Part shown: in pieces, positions 43,288 through 52,484 of the stretch
Position numbering within the stretch: the stretch's first letter is position 1
Layout of the letters: each line of letters starts with the position of its first letter
Origin: Hyphomonadaceae bacterium
GTDB lineage: Bacteria; Pseudomonadota; Alphaproteobacteria; Caulobacterales; Aquidulcibacteraceae
Assembly (NCBI GenBank): GCA_009773395.1
Contig: WRPI01000008.1
Location: 1 to 52,484 of the forward strand
Length of the DNA: 52,484 nt
Direction of reading: 5' to 3'
Position numbers and translations under genes: made by a program
Notes under the pieces: generated by a model
Databases searched by the model: none
What the model saw: the letters and a program-made list of their open reading frames with translations, nothing else
What the model was told of the DNA's origin: nothing

Positions 43288-45132
43288 CTATGCTGCTTTT
43301 CTTTCCGCAATCCATTCATCAATAACTTGCGCGAGTACTGCCAATGGCATTGGCCCTTCAAGCAATATTTTATCATGGAAAATTTTCAAATCGAACTTAT
43401 CACCCAATTCGGTTTTAGCTTTTTCACGCAATGCCATTATTTCGACGCGGCCTATCATATAGCTGCAAGCCTGCCCCGGCCAAACACAATAACGCTCCAC
43501 TTCAGTTGTAATTGAATCAACAGTATCGCCAGTTGCTTCGACCATATAATCAATGGCTTGTTGCCTTGTCCAACGCTTGTGATGAAGGCCAGTATCAACA
43601 ACCAAGCGCGCGGCGCGAAACGCCATTGATTGCAAATAGCCAAGCCGCCCCGCCGCATCATTGGCATAAGCACCCATTTCGTCAGCCAGAGTTTCAGAAT
43701 AAAGCGCCCAACCTTCACCATAGGCGCCAAACCACAATAATTTGGAACGCAGGAACGGCAAGCCAGTTGCTTCTTGCGCCAATGATATTTGGTCATGGTG
43801 GCCCGGAATACCCTCGTGATAGGTGAGTGTTGGCAATGACCATTTGGGCCAAGCCGCAGTGTCACGCAAATTGATGTAATAAGCCCCAGGGCGCGAGCCG
43901 TCCGGCGCTGGTGATTGATAATAGCCACCTGGCGCGCCAGCTTCAGTGTAAACTGGCACTCGTTTCACTTCCAATGGTGCTTTCGGCAAAGTTGCGAACG
44001 CTTCTGGCAATTTTGCTTGCATTGCTACCACTAATTTATTGATGTCCGCCAAGAGTGTGGCTTTTCCGGCGTCAGTATTGGGATAAACATATTGTGGGTC
44101 TTCGGATAATTTGGCCATGCGGGTGCCGACGCTGCCTTCGCTATGACCTAATGCTTTCAAACCCTCGTCCATTTGCTTGGTCATGTCGGCGCCAATCGAC
44201 TTGCCCAATTCATGGATTTCGTCAGGTGTTTTGGCGGTTGTTGTCCAATATGCAAGCGCGGTTTTGTAATAATCTGCGCTCTGTGGCAATTTCCAAACAC
44301 CAGCATCGGCGGTTGAAGTGGTTTTCAATTTCTCAAGTTCAGCGATTAAATTGCCATACACTGGCAAGATTTTTTCGTTCATTATGGTTGTGGCACGTGC
44401 GCCCAAAGCCGCGCCATCAAGATGGGCCGCGTTCGCTTTGGAAATAAGCGAAGTTACCAAAACGCTTTCATTCACAGCGGTGCTTTTGAACGTGTTCAAT
44501 TGCTTGAGCGCGGTTTCAATAATAAAGTTTGGCGGCACTACGCCTTTGCCAACGTCTTCAACCATCCTTGATGTTTCATCGCTTATTTGCTTTGCAAAAC
44601 CTTCAAGCCGCGATAACCATCCATCGGCGTCGGCTTGGTCTTTTATTTCATGCTGACTTGCCATAAAATCTGGGAAGCCAACATATGCGCCCGTTAATTG
44701 CGAAATAACGTATGGATTTGGTGAACCATAGCCCGCATCGCCAAAACCAAATTTTGCCGCATCATGAGAATATTTGGCCGAAGTAAGCGCGATTGAATGG
44801 CTTAATACATCAGTGCCTTTAAGATTGCGCGGATTGATTTTCTCTAATTCATCAATCCACCCTGCAACCATTGTGTTTCTTGCGGTTTCAGCGGCTTTGG
44901 ATCTGTCTGACACGCGGCCAATATATGGCCCGCCAACTTGGGCAGGTGGTATAACAAGGCTGGTGCAAGTTTCGGGCGAATCTTTCAAAATATCATTGGA
45001 TATTTTGTCGATAAGGGCTTTCAAAGCGTCAGTTTGATCGCCCTGCAATAAATTGCATGAAGCCAAAAGCGTTGTTGCACCAATTGCGGACGCACCCAAA
45101 AGCGCCTTGCGACGTGAAATACTGAAGTTCAT
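43288..45132 (-). CDS. DUF885-family metallohydrolase lipoprotein
   Basis: 614 residues from ATG 45132 (GGGAGAA ahead). The N-terminus NFSISRRKALLGASAIGATT then LLASCN combines a twin-arginine motif with a lipobox, so a Tat-exported lipoprotein is likely. The DUF885 active site is plain: TYHEGIPGHHDQISLAQEAT (a metal-binding His-Glu and His-His) and GAYGEGWALYSETLADEMG. Members are probable zinc peptidases. It is a single gene, ending twelve bases from the convergent EamA gene. Confidence 0.9.
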   Translation of the reverse strand: MNFSISRRKALLGASAIGATTLLASCNLLQGDQTDALKALIDKISNDILKDSPETCTSLVIPPAQVGGPYIGRVSDRSKAAETARNTMVAGWIDELEKINPRNLKGTDVLSHSIALTSAKYSHDAAKFGFGDAGYGSPNPYVISQLTGAYVGFPDFMASQHEIKDQADADGWLSRLEGFAKQISDETSRMVEDVGKGVVPPNFIIETALKQLNTFKSTAVNESVLVTSLISKANAAHLDGAALGARATTIMNEKILPVYGNLIAELEKLKTTSTADAGVWKLPQSADYYKTALAYWTTTAKTPDEIHELGKSIGADMTKQMDEGLKALGHSEGSVGTRMAKLSEDPQYVYPNTDAGKATLLADINKLVVAMQAKLPEAFATLPKAPLEVKRVPVYTEAGAPGGYYQSPAPDGSRPGAYYINLRDTAAWPKWSLPTLTYHEGIPGHHDQISLAQEATGLPFLRSKLLWFGAYGEGWALYSETLADEMGAYANDAAGRLGYLQSMAFRAARLVVDTGLHHKRWTRQQAIDYMVEATGDTVDSITTEVERYCVWPGQACSYMIGRVEIMALREKAKTELGDKFDLKIFHDKILLEGPMPLAVLAQVIDEWIAERKAA

Positions 45133-45312
45133 AATATTCTCCCATTGGTACGCAATAATTTTGGCACGCAGATTTTGTCTTATTGTATAACGATATAGCA
45201 ACTTCCTGTCCAACCAAAAATAGGCAAAATTGGCAATTGACTTTACCCCGATAGCGCCACAAAGTTTAAATCGAGCTCGCGTATGTTTGCGGGCAATTCA
45301 AGTAGGGTCAAT

Positions 45313-47034
45313 ATGAAAGTCAATCGGCGTAATGCGCTCAGCTTTGTTGCGGCTTCACCATTTCTTGGAGGCGCAACAAGCGCAAATCTGACCATTTTTG
45401 AAGCTGCAAAAATTGTCACTATGGAACCTTCCGCCCCAATCTGTCGCTTTGTCGCGGTGGCCGATGGAATTATAGTAAGCACGGCAAATTCAATTGCAGG
45501 ACTTGAGCCTTGGACGCGGAGCCGAACCGTAACAATAGATAGGCGCTTTGCAAATAAAGTCCTCATGCCAGGATTGATTGACCCGCATATTCACCCGATG
45601 CAGTCTGCAGTGATGTTGAACATACCGTTCATTGCGCCCGATGATTGGTCGCTTCCTAGCGGCAATTACCTTGGCGTTAGAGCCGAAGCAGCATATCGCG
45701 CCCGCTTTCGGCAAATGTTGGCAGCCTCTAGCGCAAGGCCCTTTATAACTTGGGGCTATCACGAGTTGTTTCATGGCACTATTAATAAGCAAATCCTCGA
45801 TGAAATCGCGCCAGATCGGCCAGTTATAGTTTGGCAGCGGAGCTTCCATGATATTTTCGTAAATAGCGCGATGCTGCACGAATGGGGTCTTGATACAAAA
45901 TCAGCTTTTGATGAGTTTTTCGGCCAATCACATGCTGACCCGCATCATGTTAGCTTTGAAAATGGCTCTTTCTCCGAAACGGGCAGCATGGCCATCGTCA
46001 ACAAAATGCGCCCATATATTCTTACGCCCGACAAAATATCGAGCGGAATGTTAGATTTGCAGAAAATGATGACTAAGTCGGGGGTTACAACAACGTCGGA
46101 TATGGGAACCGGTGTGTTTGCGAGCTTTGACACCGAAGCGACACTAATAAAGGCTGCATTTGGGCGTGCGAATAGCCCGGCAAGAGTAATGTTGATGCCA
46201 ATGGCGAGTTATGTGCCTTTAGATACGAACTTAGATAGTTGGTTTGATGCGCTTAAGGCCAAATGGTCGTCCCCTAACATAAGAGTTGATAGACGTATAA
46301 AAATGCTCGCAGACGGGGCTTTTTTTGCGCAGAATATGCGCATGAATGCCCCTGGTTATACCGATGGGCATACGGGAAAATGGATTACCGAACCCGAAGC
46401 AATAACTGCGCAGTTCGCAAGGTTTTGGAATGCAGGCTTTAATCTTCACGTTCACGTAAATGGCGATGAAGGATTGGACGTTGTGCTTGACGGCATTGCC
46501 GCACTGCCAGTTAAGCCTGCGCAGACCATAACCTTGGAGCATTTGGGCTTTTCAACCGAAGCGCAAAATAGGCGGATTGCACGGCTTGGCCTTATGGTAT
46601 CGGCACAGCCAAATTACATCAGGGTTTTGGGTGATGCCTATTCAAGAAATGGCCTTGGGCCCGATAGGGGAGCTTCGATTAACCGCCTTGGCTCACTGGA
46701 GCGCAAAGGGGTTGTTCTTGGTTTGCATAGTGACTTTAATATGGCACCGATTGACCCATTATATTTAGCATGGATTGCTGCTAATCGCATAACCATTGGC
46801 GGTAATGTGCTTGCATCCAATGAACGAATAAGCCTCGATAAGGCTTTGCGCGCAATAACTATCGAGGCTGCGCAGGTTATTGGTATGGACGCGCAAATTG
46901 GCTCAATCGCCGCTGGCAAAAAAGCCGATTTTGCGGTGTTGGACAAAGACCCTTACCAAATTGGTGCCGCTAGATTGCGCGAAATAAAAATTCACGGTGT
47001 GATATTTGAAGGCCAATTCACTGCTGCAACTTAA
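45313..47034 (+). CDS. Exported amidohydrolase (YtcJ-like, amidohydrolase 3 family)
   Basis: 573 residues from ATG 45313. MKVNRRNALSFVAASPFLGG looks like a Tat-type signal. Metal ligands are seen in MPGLIDPHIHPMQSAV, the HVHVNGDEGLDVVLDG strand, LEHLGFSTEAQ and VVLGLHSDFNMAP, and the C-terminus IGSIAAGKKADFAVLDKDPY is standard. Family members hydrolyse amides, N-acyl amino acids or similar. It overlaps the convergent hydratase gene by four bases. Confidence 0.88.
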   Translation: MKVNRRNALSFVAASPFLGGATSANLTIFEAAKIVTMEPSAPICRFVAVADGIIVSTANSIAGLEPWTRSRTVTIDRRFANKVLMPGLIDPHIHPMQSAVMLNIPFIAPDDWSLPSGNYLGVRAEAAYRARFRQMLAASSARPFITWGYHELFHGTINKQILDEIAPDRPVIVWQRSFHDIFVNSAMLHEWGLDTKSAFDEFFGQSHADPHHVSFENGSFSETGSMAIVNKMRPYILTPDKISSGMLDLQKMMTKSGVTTTSDMGTGVFASFDTEATLIKAAFGRANSPARVMLMPMASYVPLDTNLDSWFDALKAKWSSPNIRVDRRIKMLADGAFFAQNMRMNAPGYTDGHTGKWITEPEAITAQFARFWNAGFNLHVHVNGDEGLDVVLDGIAALPVKPAQTITLEHLGFSTEAQNRRIARLGLMVSAQPNYIRVLGDAYSRNGLGPDRGASINRLGSLERKGVVLGLHSDFNMAPIDPLYLAWIAANRITIGGNVLASNERISLDKALRAITIEAAQVIGMDAQIGSIAAGKKADFAVLDKDPYQIGAARLREIKIHGVIFEGQFTAAT

Positions 47035-47882
47035 CCAATGATAGCGCGACCGTTCTTAATGACGGTTACATCGCGTGATTTAACCTTGGCTTCGAAGCTA
47101 ATAATATCGCCATCTTGCCACATCTGAACCGAAACAGTTTCACCGGGGAAAACAGGTGATGAAAAGCGAACGTCGATTTCTTTAAGTTTGGCTGGCTCAA
47201 AACCGCAATGGCTTTGAATAATGGCGCGCGCGCAAATCCCATAAGTGCAGAGCCCGTGCAAAATTGGCCGTGGAAATCCAACCATTTTGGCAAATTTCGG
47301 GTCTGAATGCAGTGGGTTTCTATCGCCACTAAGCCTATAAATAAGGGCTTGATTGGGCGAAGTTGTTATATCGACTTCCAAGTCAAATGGGCGGTCAGGG
47401 ATTTGATGTGGGGTTGGGCCGCCTTCACTGGGCCCACCAAAGCCGCCATCGGCACGGGCAAAAATACTGCCTGTAAGCGTGCAAATTAGATCACCTGATT
47501 TTGCATCGCGAATATTGGTTTCTTCAATCAAAACCGCGCCTTTGCCCGCGCCTTTGTCGAGAACCTCAACAAAATGGCTATCGGAAGTAATGCTGGCTTC
47601 GGTTGGCATTGGCTTGTGCATTTTAAGGCGCTGTTCGCCATGCACCACCATCGCGTAATTTATGCCCGAAGCCCCAACATTGCCAGAGCCCCAAGCCACC
47701 ACAGTTGCCAATGTCGGCATGGCTTTAAGGCCGTTTTCATAAACAAACGGCAATTCGTCTTGGTTCATAGGGTCGCTGCCCATACCAATCCCCAAAGCAT
47801 AAAGCATGGTTTCGCGGTCACGGTAACTAAATTCTTTGCCAGTTTGTTTAAGTGCCATCACTTTTTGATAATCAATCGCCAT
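47031..47882 (-). CDS. MFE-2-like enoyl-CoA hydratase 2 (double hot-dog MaoC)
   Basis: 283 residues from ATG 47882 (AGGGGA ahead). Two hot-dog halves: the N-terminal one has RDRETMLYALGIGMGSDPMN and FVYENGLKAMPTLATVVAWG; the catalytic C-terminal one has YRLSGDRNPLHSDPKFAKMV with the Asp and His pair and GFPRPILHGLCTYGICARAI. This is the eukaryote-type hydratase-2 layout, giving (R)-3-hydroxyacyl-CoA from fatty or steroid side-chain enoyl-CoA. Confidence 0.92.
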   Translation of the reverse strand: MAIDYQKVMALKQTGKEFSYRDRETMLYALGIGMGSDPMNQDELPFVYENGLKAMPTLATVVAWGSGNVGASGINYAMVVHGEQRLKMHKPMPTEASITSDSHFVEVLDKGAGKGAVLIEETNIRDAKSGDLICTLTGSIFARADGGFGGPSEGGPTPHQIPDRPFDLEVDITTSPNQALIYRLSGDRNPLHSDPKFAKMVGFPRPILHGLCTYGICARAIIQSHCGFEPAKLKEIDVRFSSPVFPGETVSVQMWQDGDIISFEAKVKSRDVTVIKNGRAIIG

Positions 47883-47947
47883 TTTCGTCCCCTGATTTAA
47901 TGCACCTATAGAGACAGGCATTTGAAAAAAGTGCAAGCAGATTTTTC

Positions 47948-48262
47948 TTGCAATTTATTTATTGTGCATACAATAAAGACTTGGAGATTGAGTTTGACCC
48001 GAAAAAGAATGAAATGAACGTGCGCAAGCATGGCATTTCGCTTGGCGATTTTGCGCTAATGAATTTCGAAAAATCAATTGCAACAGGTGACGATCGTTAT
48101 GAATATGGCGAACCAAGATTTACAATATTCGCGCCAATATCTGGAAGGCTATATTGCGCGATAATTACTTTTCGCAATGAAAATATTCGCGTAATAAGCC
48201 TTCGCAAGGCAAATGATAGGGAATTTGATAGCTATGGGAAAATTGTCACCAATGGAAATTAA
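47948..48262 (+). CDS. brnT: BrnT-type ribonuclease toxin
   Basis: 104 residues as the longest frame; TTG 47981 would give MEIEFDPKKNEMNVRKHGIS, the usual BrnT beginning, and a TACAAT at 47969 with TTGCAA at 47948 could be its promoter, so 47981 may be the true start. Core: EFDPKKNEMNVRKHGISLGD, RFTIFAPISGRLYCAIITFR, VISLRKANDREFDSYG, all typical of BrnT. It is a RelE-like RNase restrained by BrnA. The brnA start overlaps its end. Confidence 0.88.
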   Translation: MQFIYCAYNKDLEIEFDPKKNEMNVRKHGISLGDFALMNFEKSIATGDDRYEYGEPRFTIFAPISGRLYCAIITFRNENIRVISLRKANDREFDSYGKIVTNGN

Positions 48263-48572
48263 ACTAGGCCTTATGCGGCCTACACCGGAAGAAGACGCGC
48301 AAATAACTGCTGCTGCATTATCTGATCTAGATAATTTGCCTTGGACAGATAAGGACTGGGCTAAAGCGAAGCCGTTTATGCTTCGTGGTCGCCCTCTTTC
48401 CGAGCTTACCAAAAAGCGGATAACGATTCGGCTGGAACGCAATACTTTGGAAAAATTTCGCGCCACTGGCAAAGGCTGGCAAACTCGGATTGATAAAGCT
48501 TTGGGCGAATGGCTCGCGGCCAATGATTTGGAAAAAATGTCTGAGAAATCCGATGGTAAAAAATCGGCTTGA
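48213..48572 (+). CDS. brnA: BrnA-type antitoxin
   Basis: 119 residues from ATG 48213 (AAGGC ahead); ATG 48234 or 48252 are alternatives. It has ALSDLDNLPWTDKDWAKAKP typical of BrnA and a C-terminal ribbon-helix-helix: LTKKRITIRLERNTLEKFRA then TGKGWQTRIDKALGEWL. It binds BrnT and its promoter. It overlaps brnT by up to 50 bases. Confidence 0.88.
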   Translation: MIGNLIAMGKLSPMEIKLGLMRPTPEEDAQITAAALSDLDNLPWTDKDWAKAKPFMLRGRPLSELTKKRITIRLERNTLEKFRATGKGWQTRIDKALGEWLAANDLEKMSEKSDGKKSA

Positions 48573-48675
48573 TTTTTGAGTCATTTTAATTGCACCTTTA
48601 GCCCGATATTTCACTTGTTTGCACCCTTAAAGTAGCTTACTCGATTCAGCCTCAATATGAGAAAAGGGGTTGTAA

Positions 48676-49107
48676 ATGAAAAAAATTATTCTGCTTACTT
48701 TGCCATTACTTCTGTTATTGCCAGCCTGCGCAACGGTGACTCGTGGCAAAACTACGGCTTGGTCGGTGGAGAGCACGCCATCTGGCGCGGCTGTCCGCAC
48801 TTCAAATGGTTATACTTGCGAGGCAACACCTTGCACATTTACGATAGCGCGTAAAAGCGGCTTTGGAGTAACTTTGACTAAAGACGGCTACAAGTCATAT
48901 ACTGGGCAAGTGGAAGCCAGGGTAAGCGGCGCTGGGGGCGCTGCAATGGCTGGCAATCTTTTGGTTGGTGGGCTTATTGGTGGCGGTATAGATGCATCGT
49001 CTGGCGCAATGAATGATTTGTATCCAAACCCATTGAAAGTGATACTTGCTCCTATCGATTCGAACGCAGAATCGGTAGTTGCGCCTGAGGCACCAAAAAC
49101 GAATTGA
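48676..49107 (+). CDS. PEGA-domain lipoprotein
   Basis: 143 residues. Signal MKKIILLTLPLLLLLPACAT with the lipobox LPAC, so lipid-anchored. A PEGA-like domain: WSVESTPSGAAVRTSNGYTC, EATPCTFTIARKSGFGVTLT, KDGYKSYTGQVE, then a glycine-rich stretch AGNLLVGGLIGGGIDASSGA that could sit in the membrane. Probable cell-envelope surface protein. A terminator follows. Confidence 0.85.
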   Translation: MKKIILLTLPLLLLLPACATVTRGKTTAWSVESTPSGAAVRTSNGYTCEATPCTFTIARKSGFGVTLTKDGYKSYTGQVEARVSGAGGAAMAGNLLVGGLIGGGIDASSGAMNDLYPNPLKVILAPIDSNAESVVAPEAPKTN

Positions 49108-49139
49108 GCTAATCGTCGTTTTTCGTGAAACGCAGATAA

Positions 49140-49167
49140 CGTCGCCGTTTTTTTGGCGGCGTTTTTT
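49140..49167 (+). terminator. Rho-independent terminator after the PEGA lipoprotein
   Basis: CGTCGCC pairs with GGCGGCG (one G-U pair) over a T-rich loop, followed by TTTTTT. It separates the lipoprotein gene from the groESL promoter. Confidence 0.85.
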
Positions 49168-49189
49168 GTTGCCAATTCAATCCCCACCC

Positions 49190-49217
49190 TTGACTCTCCT
49201 GCTGCGCATACCTATCT
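49190..49217 (+). promoter_or_regulatory. groESL promoter
   Basis: TTGACT (49190-49195) and CTATCT (49212-49217) are spaced by 16 bases, within the sequence CCTTGACT...CCTATCT that also loosely fits the alphaproteobacterial heat-shock sigma-32 pattern. The CIRCE operator lies right downstream, so repression by HrcA would act on early transcription. Confidence 0.7.
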
Positions 49218-49225
49218 CACCATTG

Positions 49226-49252
49226 TTAGCAGTCGGGTGCGGTGAGTGCTAA
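49226..49252. promoter_or_regulatory. CIRCE operator (HrcA site)
   Basis: TTAGCAGTC-N9-GAGTGCTAA. This is the CIRCE consensus TTAGCACTC-N9-GAGTGCTAA with one changed base in the left arm. It lies 54 bases ahead of groES. In this family HrcA represses groESL until heat stress. HrcA is not in the window. Confidence 0.92.
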
Positions 49253-49306
49253 TTTGCCTCACCCCGCTACAAATTTTCTAACTTAACCCTCATAGGAGCA
49301 TATTTC

Positions 49307-49594
49307 ATGAGCTTTCGTCCATTAGGTGACCGCGTTTTAGTAAAACGTGTCGAAGAAGAAACTAAAACTGCCGGTGGGATTATTATTCCCGATACCGCAA
49401 AAGAAAAACCCCAAGAAGGCGAAGTCGTTGCTGTTGGCCCCGGAACTCGCGACGAAAATGGCAAAGCGGTTGCGCTTGAACTTAAAGCCGGCGACAAAAT
49501 TCTATTTGGCAAATGGTCTGGCACTGAAGTGAAAATCGACAGTCAAGATCTTTTGATAATGAAAGAGTCCGACGTTTTAGGGGTTCTGAGCTAG
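49307..49594 (+). CDS. groES: Co-chaperonin GroES
   Basis: 95 residues, the standard size. [20 protein letters not shown], the mobile loop [60 protein letters not shown] and the end ESDVLGVL. It caps the GroEL ring during folding. A hairpin-forming repeat separates it from groEL in the same transcript. Confidence 0.97.
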   Translation: MSFRPLGDRVLVKRVEEETKTAGGIIIPDTAKEKPQEGEVVAVGPGTRDENGKAVALELKAGDKILFGKWSGTEVKIDSQDLLIMKESDVLGVLS

Positions 49595-49602
49595 TCAAAA
49601 AT

Positions 49603-51347
<1,745 letters not shown>

Positions 51348-51486
51348 GTCATATTGACAAACCGATTTTACAGGCTGCAAATGGCATATTTCTGCGCTTC
51401 CGATGCTCACGTATATTAAATACGCTCCGCTTCGGTTCTCAAAATATGCCATTTTCGCCGCATAAAATGCAGTTTGTCAACATGAC
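51348..51486. repeat. 139-bp imperfect palindrome after groEL
   Basis: The stretch beginning GTCATATTGACAAACCGATT and ending GCAGTTTGTCAACATGAC folds on itself along almost its full length: ATGGCATATTT pairs with AAATATGCCAT, and the centre holds CTCACGTATATTAAATACGC with CGCTTCCGATG against TCCGCTTCGG. It begins at the base after the groEL stop. It may be a mobile palindromic repeat or a processing signal. The actual terminator follows it. Confidence 0.75.
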
Positions 51487-51515
51487 CTAAGCTATCGCTA
51501 CAATGCAATAAATTG

Positions 51516-51543
51516 AGGCCGGCAGCAATGTCGGCCTTTTTTT
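51516..51543 (+). terminator. Rho-independent terminator of groESL
   Basis: AGGCCG and CGGCCT pair over GCAGCAATGT, followed by seven T. The remaining gap to the next gene (51544-51719) holds no gene or motif I can support. Confidence 0.85.
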
Positions 51544-51719
51544 CGTCTTGTTTTTGATTTTAAACGGACGGCACGAAAGCCCATAAACACATGCTCCAAA
51601 GTAAAAAGCAGAGCTTTACTGCCAAATCCTATAGACTAGAAGCTGATTTCACAATCTATACTTAGTGTGAATCAAAACTAGTTTATTTTTAGCGGATAAT
51701 ATTTGATAAAAGGCCCAAA

Positions 51720-52340
51720 ATGACTTCGACCAATTCAGATGAAATCTCAAATGCTAAGCTTAGGAAATCGACTATTTTGCAGGCTGCAACTTCATTGTTT
51801 TGCAGGCAAGGTTATTCAGGCACGCGAATGACGGATATCGCGAAAGCAATTGGCGTAACTAAGCCAATTATTTATCGTTATTATGTTTCCAAAGAAGAGC
51901 TATTTGCCGAATGGGTAGAGCTGATTTTGGCGCAAGAGCGAAACGCACTAACAGGCCTTATTAACGGCGAAGCCCACCCACTACGCGAAGTAACAAAGAC
52001 AATTTTGCAAAGATCATTGAATGGGCTTGGCAATCAAACCATGATGGCGCCATGGCGCATTGCTTTGATTGAGGCCGAGACATTTCCCAATATTTCGAAG
52101 TTGATTTGTTCAAGATTTAAAGATCCGCTTTTGATCGAAATTGAAAATCTGTTTGTGCGGGGAATTGCCAAAGGTGAATTGAATGGCGATGCTTTCACTT
52201 TGGCGCGCCTATTCACGTCACCCATAGCTTGTGCAGCTGTAATCGTTGCGACATTTGGTGATAGCACATTTTCAGCTGGCGATTTGAAAAAGCTATTTGA
52301 CGCGCATTATGATGGTTTTTGGGTTGCTTGGGGTAAGTAA
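51720..52340 (+). CDS. TetR/AcrR-family transcriptional regulator
   Basis: 206 residues. The N-terminal helix-turn-helix is KSTILQAATSLFCRQGYSGT then RMTDIAKAIGVTKPIIYRYY and VSKEELFAEWVELI, the standard TetR DNA-binding domain. The rest is the helical ligand-binding domain with a C-terminal FDAHYDGFWVAWG that also occurs in AcrR-like C-terminal domains. Ligand and targets are unknown; no divergent gene that it might control is in the window. Confidence 0.9.
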   Translation: MTSTNSDEISNAKLRKSTILQAATSLFCRQGYSGTRMTDIAKAIGVTKPIIYRYYVSKEELFAEWVELILAQERNALTGLINGEAHPLREVTKTILQRSLNGLGNQTMMAPWRIALIEAETFPNISKLICSRFKDPLLIEIENLFVRGIAKGELNGDAFTLARLFTSPIACAAVIVATFGDSTFSAGDLKKLFDAHYDGFWVAWGK

Positions 52341-52364
52341 TCAGAAGATCCCTTATTAAGGACG

Positions 52365-52393
52365 AAAAAAAAGCCGCAGCAATTAAGCGCGGC
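52365..52393 (-). terminator. Terminator for a minus-strand unit entering from the right edge
   Basis: On the minus strand GCCGC and GCGGC pair over a short bulged inner stem and are followed by eight T. It converges on the TetR gene, so a transcript from beyond 52484 ends here. Confidence 0.7.
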
Positions 52394-52484
52394 CCGTCAA
52401 AAAAGACATTGAGTGAAGGCGCTTCCTCCCCGATTTCCGATGAGGCCTGAAAAGTTGCAGACTTTTCAGATTAGCCGAAGAGCA
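52383..52484 (-). other. 3' end of a minus-strand transcript of unknown kind (partial)
   Basis: From the window edge one minus-strand frame is open for 33 codons to a TAA at 52383-52385, inside the terminator stem. The sequence also forms a perfect hairpin CTGAAAAG/CTTTTCAG (52451-52472). The codons do not resemble a protein I know, so it is either the end of a gene whose body lies outside the window or the 3' part of a small RNA. Confidence 0.3.

Noticed and set aside
52341-52484. SRP or 6S RNA at the right edge
   Set aside because: A GGGGAGGAAGC string vaguely recalls the SRP RNA tip, but the pairing partners expected around it are not visible in the part shown.

Overview
The window looks like a chromosomal segment of a low-GC (by eye mid-40s percent) alphaproteobacterium. 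The basis is the combination of LDH-like malate dehydrogenase, CIRCE-controlled groESL, an alphaproteobacterial-type CheY/CheZ pair, PhaB and MaoC-type hydratases, HisN, FkbM, mobile mystery proteins A/B, short intergenic palindromes and frequent TTG/GTG starts. A Caulobacterales/Hyphomonadales-like lineage is my guess and is not proven by the sequence. Gene packing is tight, with many ATGA overlaps and several tail-to-tail convergent pairs that overlap by a few bases. No rRNA, tRNA or CRISPR array was seen.

Region 1 (1-8974) is the most unusual part. It opens inside a trimeric autotransporter adhesin made of about 25 Ser/Thr-rich 18-residue repeats and ending in a YadA-type anchor, with a frameshift near 573. 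Behind its terminator lie four paralogous proteins of the uncharacterised DUF2827 type. Their C-terminal half looks like a GT-B glycosyltransferase. Interleaved are an exported Pro/Ala-rich protein, a MAPEG protein whose 3' end is formed by a palindromic MITE-like element, and a GH5 glycosidase. I propose an adhesin-glycosylation locus.

Region 2 (8966-24679) is a sugar-nucleotide supply cluster: galU, an AGE-family isomerase, manC, galE, rfbB, a WbpE-like aminotransferase, ugd, a UDP-glucuronate 4-epimerase, and rfbC-rfbD-rfbA followed by hisN, kdsD and a membrane LuxR/DUF4199 pair. An orphan atpC heads the rfbCDA operon. No polymerase, flippase or export gene of a polysaccharide system lies in this stretch, so the activated sugars (UDP-Glc, GDP-Man, UDP-Gal, dTDP-Rha, UDP-GlcA, UDP-GalA) could feed the adhesin locus, LPS or a distant capsule locus.

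Region 3 (24681-27115) is an AT-richer toxin/mobile island: higB-higA, a candidate HEPN RNase-like protein, and mobile mystery proteins B (Fic) and A (XRE), all on the minus strand. Region 4 (27129-38276) is mostly housekeeping and metabolism: mdh, a Crp/Fnr regulator with a DUF2892 protein, phaB, MAPEG, FkbM, SCP2 plus lysophospholipase, a dicarboxylate symporter, hemolysin III, cheY-cheZ, a MaoC hydratase and ribF.

Region 5 (38330-42362) pairs an Lgt paralogue that lacks the usual catalytic-His motif with a Tes/MJ0619-type radical SAM enzyme. Three small membrane proteins follow that arose by tandem duplication, then an exported propeller-like protein. Region 6 (42362-52484) holds an EamA transporter, a DUF885 lipoprotein, an exported amidohydrolase, a hydratase-2, brnT-brnA, a PEGA lipoprotein, groES-groEL with CIRCE and two large palindromes, and a TetR regulator.
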